Of a stretch of 64,000 nt of DNA, positions 25,801 through 33,999 are shown one piece after another. Location: NCBI GenBank assembly GCA_017432565.1, contig JAFRIW010000006.1, forward strand, positions 1 through 64,000, read 5' to 3'. The notes under the pieces are model-generated. The model had not been told where the DNA came from and did no database searches. It saw only the letters and a list, made by a program, of their open reading frames with translations. A program made the position numbers and the translations under genes. Every line of letters starts with the position of its first letter. The stretch's first letter is position 1. This stretch comes from Lachnospiraceae bacterium (lineage in GTDB: Bacteria; Bacillota; Clostridia; Lachnospirales; Lachnospiraceae).

Positions 25801-26819
25801 TCTCCTTCCTTCAGCAGCGCAGCCGGCACCGGATATTTGCGGGGCGGATACTGGTAATCCGTCCGTCCGACCGGTGTGCCGTTGATAAAAGTCTCGTCCC
25901 GGTCCACAATTGTTCCGAGCCAGAGCCTGTGCGCTCTGCAGGCCTGCTCTGCTGTCAGCATAAATCGTTTTTCAAACCAGATGCTGCCGGAAAAGCCTTC
26001 CAGTGCGGTTCCTTTAAAAAGTGCAGGCAGCTGTATCTTTTTCTGCGTCTTTTCTGCCGGCAGCCCCTGCTCCCAGTGCGCCGCGCGGCCCGGATCGTTC
26101 CTGTCCAGTTCATCCGTCCAGGCTGCCGCATTCTGCTCATTCTGTTTTACCTGATGCGCGTAGAAATCCGGGTCCGCATAGCGGTCCGTCAGCTCCAGCA
26201 GCTCGTCACAGCCGTCAAGCATTTCCCGGCTCATCCAGCTCGAAATAAGCGATCCGCCCAGCGTCGCATTGATCAGGCCGACCGGCTCCCCGATTGTCCC
26301 GAACAGCTTCTTTCCGAAAAAATACGCCGCGGCGGAAAAGGCGGCGATGCTCTCCGGGCTCACACTGACCCAGCTGCCGCTCTCAAGATCCTTCAGCGGT
26401 CCCCGGTAGGAGACCTGCTCCGTGATTTTGAAAGTCCGGATCATCGGATTGTCCGCCCGCATCTGGGCGGGATAGCGGTCCTTCACCCGCTCCATCGGCA
26501 GTTCCATGTTGGACTGTCCCGTGCAGAAATACACATGTCCGAACAGTACATTCCGCACTGTCACAGTCTGCACATCCTCTGACCCGGCATCCCCGGCAAT
26601 GAACTGAATCTCATGGCCGGCCGGACCGCCGTCCGCAGGCCGCCCCGGAAGCTTTAAATCAAACCGTCCGCTCTCCTTCGTAATACATACCGCCGCCTCT
26701 GCGCCGTCCAGGAGAACACGCACAGCCGTCCCCGGCTCAGACCATCCCCACAGGTGAATCTCCTGATCCCTCTGCAGAATCATTCCGTCCGATATGAGCC
26801 TTGGCAAAATCAGTTTCAT
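22806..26819 (-). CDS. Acetylesterase (SASA)-GH67 alpha-glucuronidase fusion
   Basis: A 1337-residue protein in one uninterrupted frame. Residues 1 to about 665 are a sialate O-acetylesterase/acetylxylan-esterase-type SGNH hydrolase: Ser103 in TGQSNMELP and DLHPH at 508-512, with an inserted beta-sandwich (about 270-375). Residues about 685-1337 are a GH67 alpha-glucuronidase: LNHWDNMNGTIERGY at 800-814, acid Glu937 in ADSEGQPGP, Asp1016 in NGPMDFQ and Glu1044 in AQEYTG, matching the family's catalytic trio. No signal peptide. It would remove acetyl groups and terminal 4-O-methylglucuronate from imported xylo-oligosaccharides. First gene of its operon. Confidence 0.93.
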   Translation of the reverse strand: MKLILPRLISDGMILQRDQEIHLWGWSEPGTAVRVLLDGAEAAVCITKESGRFDLKLPGRPADGGPAGHEIQFIAGDAGSEDVQTVTVRNVLFGHVYFCTGQSNMELPMERVKDRYPAQMRADNPMIRTFKITEQVSYRGPLKDLESGSWVSVSPESIAAFSAAAYFFGKKLFGTIGEPVGLINATLGGSLISSWMSREMLDGCDELLELTDRYADPDFYAHQVKQNEQNAAAWTDELDRNDPGRAAHWEQGLPAEKTQKKIQLPALFKGTALEGFSGSIWFEKRFMLTAEQACRAHRLWLGTIVDRDETFINGTPVGRTDYQYPPRKYPVPAALLKEGENRVVVRVVVDNGMGRFTPDKHYCLFAADCVQPAEDPARIRLDGEWTYRTGARMQPCPETDFVNWKPTGLYNAMTAPCHDYPVEGVLWYQGESNTHEPQDYADLTRRQAEGYRKMWKNPELPYFFVQLPRFVIDLENDPWYGFREKQRSCLSIPGTGMAVAFDLGEDNDLHPHAKQEIGERLARLALAKCCGVPVEYAGPEPVEITAQTSRGAEKIRIRLSHADGLQVMEEPARPDVRCMNGQETGSGELFYGKKPGIRDFEVLDENGVHKVIRSVRLLPEKKEIELICSAGSAPAARVRWCYANTNQGQLIANDSGLPMGPFVEEVKQPHWEPLWLRDESSCPEVFTDYSLEGFSGQNAVVRNALKELEKGTGTRRAPESCAETQTHCGLRIRRDESLPTESYRFELIENQPAGRVLELAAADENGLLYGVFDLLRTVRLALPTEKLCRLHEPAFPLRMLNHWDNMNGTIERGYSGNSFFFEEGEVIVNERTAAYARLCASVGINAVVINNVNVSREAARLITDRHFDALRELAEILEGWGIRLYLSVSFAAPMVLGGLSLADPLDESVRNWWAGCIANVYRHLPNLGGFLVKADSEGQPGPYAYGRTQADGANMLADLIRPFGGRILWRCFVYNCTQDWRDEKTDRARAGYDNFIGLDGGFHENVILQIKNGPMDFQIREPVSPLFGGLKKTNQMLEVQIAQEYTGHQIDLCYLIPMFKEILSFRTYCVPAENAGAGDTVADIVSGRTFGNRASRMCGITAVSNTGNDACWTGHDLAAANWYGFGRLAFEEQITPEEIAAEWIGLTFSLSAGHAQRLLQMLLRSRETYEKYTSPLGIGWMVTPATHYGPSIIGYEYDRWGTYLRADHLGIGVDRTDKGTGYAQQYNEPNASMYNDPATCPEELLLFFHHMPYSWKLRSGKTILQHIYDTHFEGLQEAGLMLGMLEEMEKELPADAYARMHERMQRQVRNAREWCDQVNSFFFRMSGVPDEHGRPMM

Positions 26820-26904
26820 TTTTTTCGATCCCTTCCATAATAATTTAAAACAAAATCTGAAGAATACTCCTAAGCTATATTACAACGTGTCCGGCAGGCA
26901 CGAT

Positions 26905-26932
26905 TTGTCAAATATTGCTATTATCGTACAAT
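26905..26932 (+). promoter_or_regulatory. Candidate promoter of the first ABC importer
   Basis: TTGTCA (26905-26910), 16-bp spacer, TACAAT (26927-26932), giving a leader of about 150 bases. The AT-rich 26820-27086 gap also has to hold the divergent promoter of the SASA-GH67 operon, which I could not place. Confidence 0.45.
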
Positions 26933-27086
26933 TTTGCGAATTTCATTCGTGAATATTGTTATCAAAATCGAATTGTTGTACCATTTTTTTGTATATTCTA
27001 ACAGTATTTTACCATTGTATCTATTTTTTGTTGTTCCATTTTCACCATTGTTTTCTTTCAGTATTCTTATGCGGGGGGTACCGGAA

Positions 27087-28031
27087 ATGAGCAAGTCTGT
27101 TTCAACAGCAAAGCCGAAGCAAAGCTTCGGCAGTTACATCCGGCGGTACTGGCAGCTGTATCTGCTGCTTCTGCTGCCGATGCTCTATCTGATCATCTTC
27201 AAATATGTCCCGATGATCTACGTCCAGATCGCCTTCAAGAAATACAGTATCGTCCAGAGCGTCTGGAAAATGCCGTGGGCCAAGAATCACGGCATGCAGT
27301 ATTTCATCCAGGCTTTCAGCAATCCTGATTTCCTTCGGGCGCTGCGCAACACCATCGGCCTGAATCTTCTGGATCTGGTGGTCGGTTTCCCGATTCCGAT
27401 TATTTTTGCCCTGATCCTCAACGAACTGGTCTTTACGAAATTCAAGAAGGTCGTGCAGACCATCACGTATATGCCCCACTTCCTTTCGTGGGTCATCATC
27501 TACGGACTGGCTCTGCAGCTGTTCGCACCGAGCACGGGCTTCGTCAACATCCTGATCACCAAGATGGGCGGAGAGACCGTTCCTTTCCTGAACGATCCGG
27601 CTCACTGGATCTGGACCTACATCTTCCTGGGTGTGTGGCAGAGTTTCGGATGGAATTCCATCGTCTATCTGGCCGCCATCGCGGGCATCAACTCCGAGCT
27701 CTATGAAGCCGCCTCCGTGGACGGCGCGGGCCGGTTCTCCAAAATGTGGCACATCACCCTGCCGGGCATCCGGCCGACGATCGTGATCCTCCTGATCATG
27801 GCCATCGGTAATATCGTGGGATCCGGCTTTGACCGTCCCTTCGCCCTGCAGAACAACCTGGTCATGAATGTGGCGGAAGTTCTTTCCACCTACGTTTACC
27901 GATACGGTATCAAAGGCCTCCAGTTCTCTCTGACCACGGCGGTCGGACTCTTCCAGTCGGTTGTCGGCGTCATCTTCCTTCTGGGCGCGAATACGCTCTC
28001 CAGAAAGCTTGGCGAGCGCGGACTCTGGTAA
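27087..28031 (+). CDS. Oligosaccharide ABC transporter permease, LplB type
   Basis: A 314-residue inner-membrane permease with six predicted spans. The LplB-type start is QLYLLLLLPMLYLIIFKYVPM, and the EAA loop reads YEAASVDGAGRFSKMWHITLPGIRP. The start at 27087 (MSKSVSTAKP) is chosen because the upstream extension (from 26934) is a hydrophobic, low-complexity leader overlapping the promoter. It pairs with the next permease and binding protein. No ATPase gene is present, as usual for this group, which borrows a shared MsmX-type ATPase. Confidence 0.92.
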   Translation: MSKSVSTAKPKQSFGSYIRRYWQLYLLLLLPMLYLIIFKYVPMIYVQIAFKKYSIVQSVWKMPWAKNHGMQYFIQAFSNPDFLRALRNTIGLNLLDLVVGFPIPIIFALILNELVFTKFKKVVQTITYMPHFLSWVIIYGLALQLFAPSTGFVNILITKMGGETVPFLNDPAHWIWTYIFLGVWQSFGWNSIVYLAAIAGINSELYEAASVDGAGRFSKMWHITLPGIRPTIVILLIMAIGNIVGSGFDRPFALQNNLVMNVAEVLSTYVYRYGIKGLQFSLTTAVGLFQSVVGVIFLLGANTLSRKLGERGLW

Positions 28032-28051
28032 TCGGAAGGGAGGTATAGGTG

Positions 28052-28924
28052 ATGAAAGTTAAATCAGCAAAAGGCAAAATCGGCGACTGGGTCTTCGTTC
28101 TGATCTGCGCCCTGATCTCCCTGATCTGCATCCTTCCGATGCTGAACCTGCTGGCAAGATCTCTGTCCGGAACAGATTACCTGATCCGGCATGAAGTTTA
28201 TCTGTGGCCGAAGGGACTGAATTTCAATGCATACAGCACAGTCCTCTCCGACCCGAAATATATCCGCGCGTTCTTCTATACCGTCGCGCTGACTGTGGTC
28301 AGTACTTTTGTCTCGCTCTTTATGACAACCATCTGCGCTTATCCGCTGATTTTCCCTCAGCTGAAAGGCCGCGGACTCTTCAATATTCTGATCACGATTA
28401 CGATGTTCTTCAACGCAGGCACGATCCCGAACTACCTGCTGATTCAGAAGCTCGGCATGCTGGACAAACCGATCGTCCTGATCCTGCCCTACTGCCTGAG
28501 CGTTTACAACATGATCATCATGCGGAGTTTCTTCTACGGCATTCCCGATTCACTCCGTGAGTCCGCCGAGATCGACGGCGCCAGCTTCCTGAGAATTCTC
28601 TGGTCCGTCTACATTCCGCTGTCCAAACCGGTTATGGCGACCCTGGCACTCTTCTACGCCGTGGGCCGCTGGAACGGCTACTCCGACGCGCTGATGTATG
28701 TCAAGAAGCCTGAATACTATCCTCTTCAGCTTCTTTTGTACAACATCCTGAAAAACATCAACAGCGTCGAAGTTGCGACACAGGAAGGCTTCTCCATGCC
28801 GGGTCTGTCCGACTCGCTGAAGGCCGCCATCGTCATGTTCTCTACGATCCCGATCCTGTGCATCTATCCGTTCCTTCAGAAGTATTTCATTCACGGTGTC
28901 ATGGTCGGTGCCGTGAAGGAATAA
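28052..28924 (+). CDS. Oligosaccharide ABC transporter permease, YtcP/LplC type
   Basis: A 290-residue second permease with six spans. The EAA loop is RESAEIDGASFLRILWSVYIPLSKP and the C terminus FLQKYFIHGVMVGAVKE is diagnostic of the group. ATG at 28052 follows GGGAGG; a GTG one codon earlier is possible. It lies 20 bp after the first permease and 29 bp before the binding protein. Confidence 0.92.
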   Translation: MKVKSAKGKIGDWVFVLICALISLICILPMLNLLARSLSGTDYLIRHEVYLWPKGLNFNAYSTVLSDPKYIRAFFYTVALTVVSTFVSLFMTTICAYPLIFPQLKGRGLFNILITITMFFNAGTIPNYLLIQKLGMLDKPIVLILPYCLSVYNMIIMRSFFYGIPDSLRESAEIDGASFLRILWSVYIPLSKPVMATLALFYAVGRWNGYSDALMYVKKPEYYPLQLLLYNILKNINSVEVATQEGFSMPGLSDSLKAAIVMFSTIPILCIYPFLQKYFIHGVMVGAVKE

Positions 28925-28953
28925 TAAATTACTCACAGATAAGGAGGGTAAAC

Positions 28954-30651
28954 ATGAAGAAAAAGTTATTGTCACTGTTTATGGCAGGCGCAATGGTTGC
29001 TTCTCTTGCTGCCTGCGCGTCCGCTCCTGCAGCGCCGGCCGCAGCTCCCGCTGACGGCGGTGAAGCCGTAGAGGCACCTGCGGATGACGCCGCTCCGGCA
29101 GCCGCTTCCGAACTGGTAGACGGCAAGTTCGCCGAGACCAGAGAGATCACGGTCGAGATTTATGACCGCGGCAACGACGGCGGTTCCAACCCGGAAGACA
29201 ATGATTACACCCGCTGGATTCAGGAGCAGATGCTCGAGAAGCACAACGTCAAGGTCAACTATCAGAAGGTTCCGCGCTGGACGGAAGTTGATGATATCAA
29301 CAACCTGCTGGCCGGCGGCACCGCTCCGGATGTCTGCGTGACCTATTCCTATCCCACTGTCCAGACCTATGCGGACATGGGCGGCGTCATTGATCTGGCT
29401 CCGTATCTGGAAGAGTACAAGGCAGACCTTCCGAATCTGTGGAACTGGCTGGGCGAGACCAACCTGTACTGGGACAAGGATCCCGCGACAGGAAATGTCT
29501 GGGCTGTGGAAGCCAAGCTCGCCAACATGAACCGTGTCGTTACCTTCATCCGTCAGGACTGGCTGGATCAGCTGGGACTGGAGGAGCCCACAACCAAGGA
29601 AGAGTTCCACGATGTCCTCGTCGCTTTCAAGGACAACGCTGACACCCTGCTGGGCGCGGATGCGGACAAAATCGTCCCTTACTCCGTCAGCTTTGACGTA
29701 GGCTGGAGAGCTGCAACCCTGATCGAATCCTTCCTGGATCCGGCAATGTCCGACAAAGAGTACTATGTCAACGGCTTTGATGACAGAAAGCTGACCCAGA
29801 ACGGAACCAAGGAAGCGGTCCGTCTTCTGAACGAGTGGTATAACGAAGGCCTGATGTGGAATGATTTTGCCATCTACGGCAGCGGCGACACCACTGAGGA
29901 TGACATGATGAAGGCCGGCTATGTCGGTGCATTCTCTCACAACTGGGATTATCCTTTCCGGAACGGCGAGGATTCCATCAATGCCAACCTGAAGAGACTG
30001 GTCGGCGAAGATGCTGCATTCGTAGCCATTGATCCTTTCGAGGACAAGAACGGCACGCACACCAAGTTCCTGGCAGGCCCGGTTGACCGTAAGGTCTTCT
30101 TCCCGAGCACCAACGACGAGCCGCTCGCTTCCCTGCTCTATCTGGATTTCATCTCCGAGCCTGAGACCATCCAGTATCTGCAGATCGGCGAGGAAGGCGT
30201 CACACACGAAGTGACCGAGGACGGCGCAATCTCCATCATCGCTGCCACCGGCGACGCAATCCAGAACTCCGGTATGAACATCGACTACACCATCACCTGC
30301 AACGGTCTGCACCTGACCACTGAGGATCTGACCAACAAGAGCCTGGCTTACACCTATGCCGGCATCGATCCTGAGCAGGTTCTGAAGGCCAACGAGATCG
30401 CCAAGACCGACACCCGTATCGGCGTCAACGTCCAGACGGGCAACATCGAGGCAGAGGCAGGTATCGGCGATGTTCTCTCCAGCAAGAGAGACCAGATCTA
30501 CGATCAGGCAGTCAGCGCGGCTGTTGCTGATTTTGACAGCGTCTGGGACAGCGGCATCAGCGATTATCTCGCTTCCGGCGGACAGGCCATCATTGATGAG
30601 CGCACCGAGAAGTGGGAAGCTACCTACGGCGATACGGATATGCTTCCGTAA
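28954..30651 (+). CDS. Extracellular solute-binding lipoprotein of ABC importer
   Basis: A 565-residue family 1-type sugar-binding lipoprotein. The signal peptide ends in ASLAACAS with the lipid-modified Cys near residue 21. An Ala/Pro linker follows, then the binding domain from about residue 60. Its large size is typical of LplA/YtcQ proteins that bind oligosaccharides. AAGGAGGG precedes the ATG. Given the adjacent SASA-GH67 and GH2 genes, decorated xylo- or galacto-oligosaccharides are likely ligands; that is inference from context. Confidence 0.92.
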   Translation: MKKKLLSLFMAGAMVASLAACASAPAAPAAAPADGGEAVEAPADDAAPAAASELVDGKFAETREITVEIYDRGNDGGSNPEDNDYTRWIQEQMLEKHNVKVNYQKVPRWTEVDDINNLLAGGTAPDVCVTYSYPTVQTYADMGGVIDLAPYLEEYKADLPNLWNWLGETNLYWDKDPATGNVWAVEAKLANMNRVVTFIRQDWLDQLGLEEPTTKEEFHDVLVAFKDNADTLLGADADKIVPYSVSFDVGWRAATLIESFLDPAMSDKEYYVNGFDDRKLTQNGTKEAVRLLNEWYNEGLMWNDFAIYGSGDTTEDDMMKAGYVGAFSHNWDYPFRNGEDSINANLKRLVGEDAAFVAIDPFEDKNGTHTKFLAGPVDRKVFFPSTNDEPLASLLYLDFISEPETIQYLQIGEEGVTHEVTEDGAISIIAATGDAIQNSGMNIDYTITCNGLHLTTEDLTNKSLAYTYAGIDPEQVLKANEIAKTDTRIGVNVQTGNIEAEAGIGDVLSSKRDQIYDQAVSAAVADFDSVWDSGISDYLASGGQAIIDERTEKWEATYGDTDMLP

Positions 30652-30693
30652 TCCGGCGTAACAGGCTTAATCCGGTTTAACCCATCACTAATC

Positions 30694-30739
30694 AAATCCC
30701 CTTGCGGCGGTATACACCGTCACAAGGGGATTTCTTTTT
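30694..30739 (+). terminator. Terminator of the first ABC importer
   Basis: Arms AAATCCCCTTG/CAAGGGGATTT (30694-30704, 30723-30733), then CTTTTT. Confidence 0.9.
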
Positions 30740-30777
30740 CCCGTTTCTTTCTGACGTTTTTCGACCGTGATCTTCCG

Positions 30778-31731
30778 TCACAGAATTTCCGCATCCTCCG
30801 GAAGAACATACTCTTCCTCCCTGACCCGGAAGCGCTCCGAATGAAGCAGATCCTCCTCCATGAAATCCTCTACATATTCCAGAAACAGCTGCGTAAGACG
30901 CGCTGAATGCTCTTCTCTGGGCCTGACGAGATAATAGTCGATCTTCTTGACCGGATTCATGATGACCCGGGTCTCAACAAGGCTGTTCGGCGTATAAGTC
31001 GTCTGCGGAAAGATGGCGATTCCGACTGCCTGCTCAACAAGTGCCACAGCATCCAGAAAGCTTGCAGTCTCGCACAGGCTCTGCGGTTCTTCACCGATCT
31101 CTCCAAACCAGCGCTGAATCGCCTCAACGCGGGAGTGACGGGAAGGAAGTATAAGCGGTTCACCCGCAAGAGCGCTCAGAGGAATTTCACGGCCTTCGGA
31201 CTGTGCCAGAGGATGCTCTTTCGGAATAATCGCGATCCATGGCTCAGAACAGATGTACATACCATTCAGATGCTCCATGTCATAAGGCGCGGCGATCAGT
31301 GCGCAGTCAGCCAGTCCTCTGTTCACCCGGTCAATTGCCTCATCACTGCTGCCGTTCCACAGAGAAAAGTGCACCAGCGGGTACTCTTCATGAAATCCGG
31401 CGATCCACCGCGCCGCCACATAGGGAGCCCGGCCTTCCACCGTTGCCAGGCACAGACTTCCGTGCACCTCTCCGCGCAGATCCTTAAACTCCTCCAGCGT
31501 CCGGTCAGTCAGTTCCAGGATCTGCACGGCTCTCCTGTAAAGCTGCTGCCCCTCTTCCGTGATCTTCAGCCGTCTTTTGCCGCGGATGAAGAGTTCCACG
31601 CCCAGCTCCTCCTCCAGCGCCTTAATCTGATTCGACAGGGGCGGCTGCGACATGTTCAGCTTCTCCGCGGCTCGCGTCATATTTGCTTCCTGTGCAGTGA
31701 CGACAAAATAGCGCAGCACTCTGATATCCAT
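30778..31731 (-). CDS. LysR-family transcriptional regulator
   Basis: A 317-residue LTTR. The N-terminal winged helix is MDIRVLRYFVVTAQEANMTRAAEKLNM style with SQPPLSNQIKALEEELG. The C-terminal effector domain starts near residue 90. ATG at 31731 is favoured over one three codons upstream because GGAG is 9 bases before it. Convergent with the ABC operon, divergent from the small ORFs at 31830-32028. Regulators of this family often act on the divergent neighbour, so that unit is the likely target. Effector unknown. Confidence 0.92.
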   Translation of the reverse strand: MDIRVLRYFVVTAQEANMTRAAEKLNMSQPPLSNQIKALEEELGVELFIRGKRRLKITEEGQQLYRRAVQILELTDRTLEEFKDLRGEVHGSLCLATVEGRAPYVAARWIAGFHEEYPLVHFSLWNGSSDEAIDRVNRGLADCALIAAPYDMEHLNGMYICSEPWIAIIPKEHPLAQSEGREIPLSALAGEPLILPSRHSRVEAIQRWFGEIGEEPQSLCETASFLDAVALVEQAVGIAIFPQTTYTPNSLVETRVIMNPVKKIDYYLVRPREEHSARLTQLFLEYVEDFMEEDLLHSERFRVREEEYVLPEDAEIL

Positions 31732-31763
31732 ACGTTTCATCTCCGTTCCGGCCGGTTTTTATC

Positions 31764-31778
31764 ATATCTTAAAGATAT
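31764..31778. promoter_or_regulatory. Candidate LysR-binding palindrome
   Basis: ATATCTT-A-AAGATAT, a T-N11-A type site typical of LysR regulators, 33 bp upstream of the lysR-type start and 52 bp upstream of the first small ORF. It suggests control of both directions. Confidence 0.55.
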
Positions 31779-31829
31779 AATTATGCTTTTATTATAGTAT
31801 TTTACTATTTTTCTGCAAGGAGGCATACT

Positions 31830-31964
31830 ATGGTCAGAAAGAAACAAACAGAGACAACAAAAGCAGAAACAAAGAACAGAAACAAGCACAAACTTAATTT
31901 TCAAAGCCGGAAAGGAGGCGAACATCATGAAGAAACTGGTTATGTTCCTGGAAGAGTATTTTGA
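31830..31964 (+). CDS. 44-residue basic small ORF
   Basis: Begins MVRKKQTETTKAETKNRNKH and ends GYVPGRVF. The N-terminal half is very rich in Lys, Thr and Asn. An ideal AAGGAGG lies 7 bases before the ATG. The last third overlaps the 18-residue ORF in another frame. It could be a real small protein or a leader ORF that governs the next one. No family recognised. Confidence 0.4.
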   Translation: MVRKKQTETTKAETKNRNKHKLNFQSRKGGEHHEETGYVPGRVF

Positions 31965-31983
31965 AATCTGTGCTCACAAGTAA
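31927..31983 (+). CDS. 18-residue peptide ORF
   Basis: MKKLVMFLEEYFEICAHK. AAAGGAGG lies 7 bases before the ATG, as strong a ribosome site as any in the window. It is amphipathic with one Cys, and too short for a normal enzyme. It could be a signal or leader peptide. It lies inside a short transcript closed by the 32023-32072 terminator. Confidence 0.45.
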   Translation: MKKLVMFLEEYFEICAHK

Positions 31984-31992
31984 GAGGTGCGA

Positions 31993-32028
31993 ATGCAGGT
32001 GAAAGAAAAGAATAAGACCAATAATTAA
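31993..32028 (+). CDS. 11-residue ORF, doubtful
   Basis: MQVKEKNKTNN, with AGAGGTG 5 bases upstream. Third in the row of tiny ORFs; its stop codon lies at the foot of the terminator. Length alone makes it weak evidence for a gene. Confidence 0.2.
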   Translation: MQVKEKNKTNN

Positions 32029-32072
32029 GGCCCTGTCCATTCTGAATCGAATGTGACAGGGTCCTTAATTTT
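32023..32072 (+). terminator. Terminator of the small-ORF unit
   Basis: Arms AATTAAGG-CCTGTC/GACAGG-CCTTAATT (32023-32037, 32055-32070), then TTTT on the plus strand. It may also serve the convergent zinc-ribbon gene. Confidence 0.82.
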
Positions 32073-32091
32073 GCCTGATAATTTAACTGCT

Positions 32092-33108
32092 TTACAGATC
32101 GTCGAACTGAATGGCTCCGTTCTGGATCGTTACGTTGTAGGTCTCTCCTACCTTCAGCTTGAAGTACTGATCACTGTCAATAGTAAAGGTATCGATCTTG
32201 TCCTCATGCGAGACAACCACGATGTAGTTCTCGCTCTGGCCGGTTGTCCGGATATTGTCGGATTTGACCGGATCCATGAAGTACGGAGCTCTGTCGGGTC
32301 CGCCCCTCGTGACCACCGGCTCCACACTTCGCCATCGGAAGATGTTGTAATAATACTTGGTTCCGTAGACCGGTACTGACTGATAAATCGGTTCCTGATA
32401 GGTCTCCTCCCGCGGAACCGTCACATATTTGGGTACCTGCTCTGTCACCTGTTCAAAATTTCCGTTTCCGAGGTCGTGTGTGGTGGTGACGGTCTCATAC
32501 TCGGTCACCGTCTCGTAGACGGTCCGCGTCCGGGTTTCATACCCCATCAGCACCTGGTCATATGAGCGGACCTCCTGCTGTGTCCGCACCAGTGTCGCAT
32601 CCTCCGGCAGCGTCCACCCGCTCTCCTGTTCCTCGCGGTATTCCTCCATGTAGGTGGTGTATTCCCACTGCAGGTCTTCCACCTTCGCCTGGTAGTGCCG
32701 CGGCTTCAGGCCCTGGAACATGAGGATAAACAGGAGCAAAATCAGGCCCAGCGGCAGCAGTATGGCGAGCGGGGATGTTTTCCTCGGCGCCGGCGGCGGT
32801 GCGGCGGGAGCTTCCTGCTCCTTCTTTTTCTTCGCTGTCTCGAAGTATTTCTTGTCGCTCTCGTCCCTGCCGTGTCCGCAGTTCGGACAGGACAGCATCT
32901 CGTTGTGATTCAGCGAGCCGCAGAACTGACACTCCCAGTCCTGCTCCGTGTTCTTGTCTTCCGCCTCATGTGCATCCTCCGGCAGATAGAACTGAACATC
33001 GGCATCCCGGGTATGTCCGCAGTTCGGACATTTGTAAACACTTCCGCGAATTCCCTTTGTATTGCAGTAATGGCAATCCCAGAGACCTTCCAGTATTTTC
33101 CTATCCAT
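32092..33108 (-). CDS. Double zinc-ribbon single-pass membrane protein
   Basis: A 338-residue protein of unknown role. Two zinc ribbons lie in the N-terminal 85 residues: CHYC...CPNC and CQFC...CPNC. A Lys-rich and Ala/Pro stretch follows, then one transmembrane helix (PLAILLPLGLILLLFILMF). The C-terminal roughly 190 residues are rich in Thr, Tyr and Glu (RTRTVYETVTEYETVTTTHD). MDRKILEGLWDC at 33108 is the preferred start, with GGAG before it; a start 30 codons upstream is less likely. The arrangement suggests a cytosolic zinc-bearing head tied to an outside domain. Confidence 0.75.
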   Translation of the reverse strand: MDRKILEGLWDCHYCNTKGIRGSVYKCPNCGHTRDADVQFYLPEDAHEAEDKNTEQDWECQFCGSLNHNEMLSCPNCGHGRDESDKKYFETAKKKKEQEAPAAPPPAPRKTSPLAILLPLGLILLLFILMFQGLKPRHYQAKVEDLQWEYTTYMEEYREEQESGWTLPEDATLVRTQQEVRSYDQVLMGYETRTRTVYETVTEYETVTTTHDLGNGNFEQVTEQVPKYVTVPREETYQEPIYQSVPVYGTKYYYNIFRWRSVEPVVTRGGPDRAPYFMDPVKSDNIRTTGQSENYIVVVSHEDKIDTFTIDSDQYFKLKVGETYNVTIQNGAIQFDDL

Positions 33109-33234
33109 AATTTTCTCCGTAACACTTGTCAGCGTAACACTACTAAAATAATACCATGCTTTGGCAGGGATTTCATAAAGTCTTTGTGGTAATGTCACGG
33201 CGGCTTCTTCAGTAAATATCCCGCTGATGTGATG

Positions 33235-33999
33235 TTAACCCGTCATCATTTTCCTGTACTCGGCGGGTGTCATACCGCACAGCTTACGAAAGGCGGAGGA
33301 GAAGTTCGACAGATTGCAGTAGCCGAGGTCCGCCGCAATACAGCCAATCGGCTGATTAGTTTCCATAAGGAGTTTTTTTGCCAGTTCAATCTTCTTAAAG
33401 ACAATGCAGCGGAATACCGACATGCCCATCTGCTCCCTGAAAAGCCTGTCCAGGTGATCCGGCGTGAGGTGAACATGGTCGCTTACGCTCTCCCTGGTGA
33501 TGTCGTTTTGAAGATTGTCTTCAAGAAATGCCAATGCATTGCTGACATAGGAGTCCTTCTTACCGGAGGCGGCCAGTGACATGTCCGGAGCGGGCGCCTG
33601 CAGGGAGGACTGACCGAGATTCTCACGGGCGATCGCAAAGGCTTTCTCCAACGCCCTGTTAAGGATTTCCGGCTCTACGGGCTTTAGAAGATAGTCCAGG
33701 ACGTTGAGATGGATTGCCTCCTGCGCGTAGGAGAATTCCGCGTAATTTGTGATGAAGATACACGGCGTATCGGCGTGCGTATCCCGAACGGAGCGCATGA
33801 AAGATATGCCGTCCCCGCCCGGCATATCTATGTCGGAGAGGATGACATGAATGTCCTGCTCATCAAGGATTTTGCGCGCGCGGGTAGTGTTGACAGCCGT
33901 AAAGAGCTCTCCCACCGGCAGAGCCTCCGTATCGATACAGGAGCAGATATCCTCCAGTGTGTAGACTTCATCATCGATAATCAGAATATTGTATTTCAT
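33235..33999 (-). CDS. AraC-type response regulator, YesN-like
   Basis: A 254-residue response regulator. The receiver domain has DDE at residues 9-11 and phospho-acceptor Asp56 in LSDIDMP. A C-terminal AraC double helix-turn-helix (about 155-254) ends with LGYCNLSNFSSAFRKLCG and MTPAEYRKM. The ATG overlaps the kinase stop codon (ATGA), so both are made together. YesN-type regulators usually switch on a neighbouring oligosaccharide importer, here the divergent ABC operon at 35.9-41.8 kb. Confidence 0.93.
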   Translation of the reverse strand: MKYNILIIDDEVYTLEDICSCIDTEALPVGELFTAVNTTRARKILDEQDIHVILSDIDMPGGDGISFMRSVRDTHADTPCIFITNYAEFSYAQEAIHLNVLDYLLKPVEPEILNRALEKAFAIARENLGQSSLQAPAPDMSLAASGKKDSYVSNALAFLEDNLQNDITRESVSDHVHLTPDHLDRLFREQMGMSVFRCIVFKKIELAKKLLMETNQPIGCIAADLGYCNLSNFSSAFRKLCGMTPAEYRKMMTG

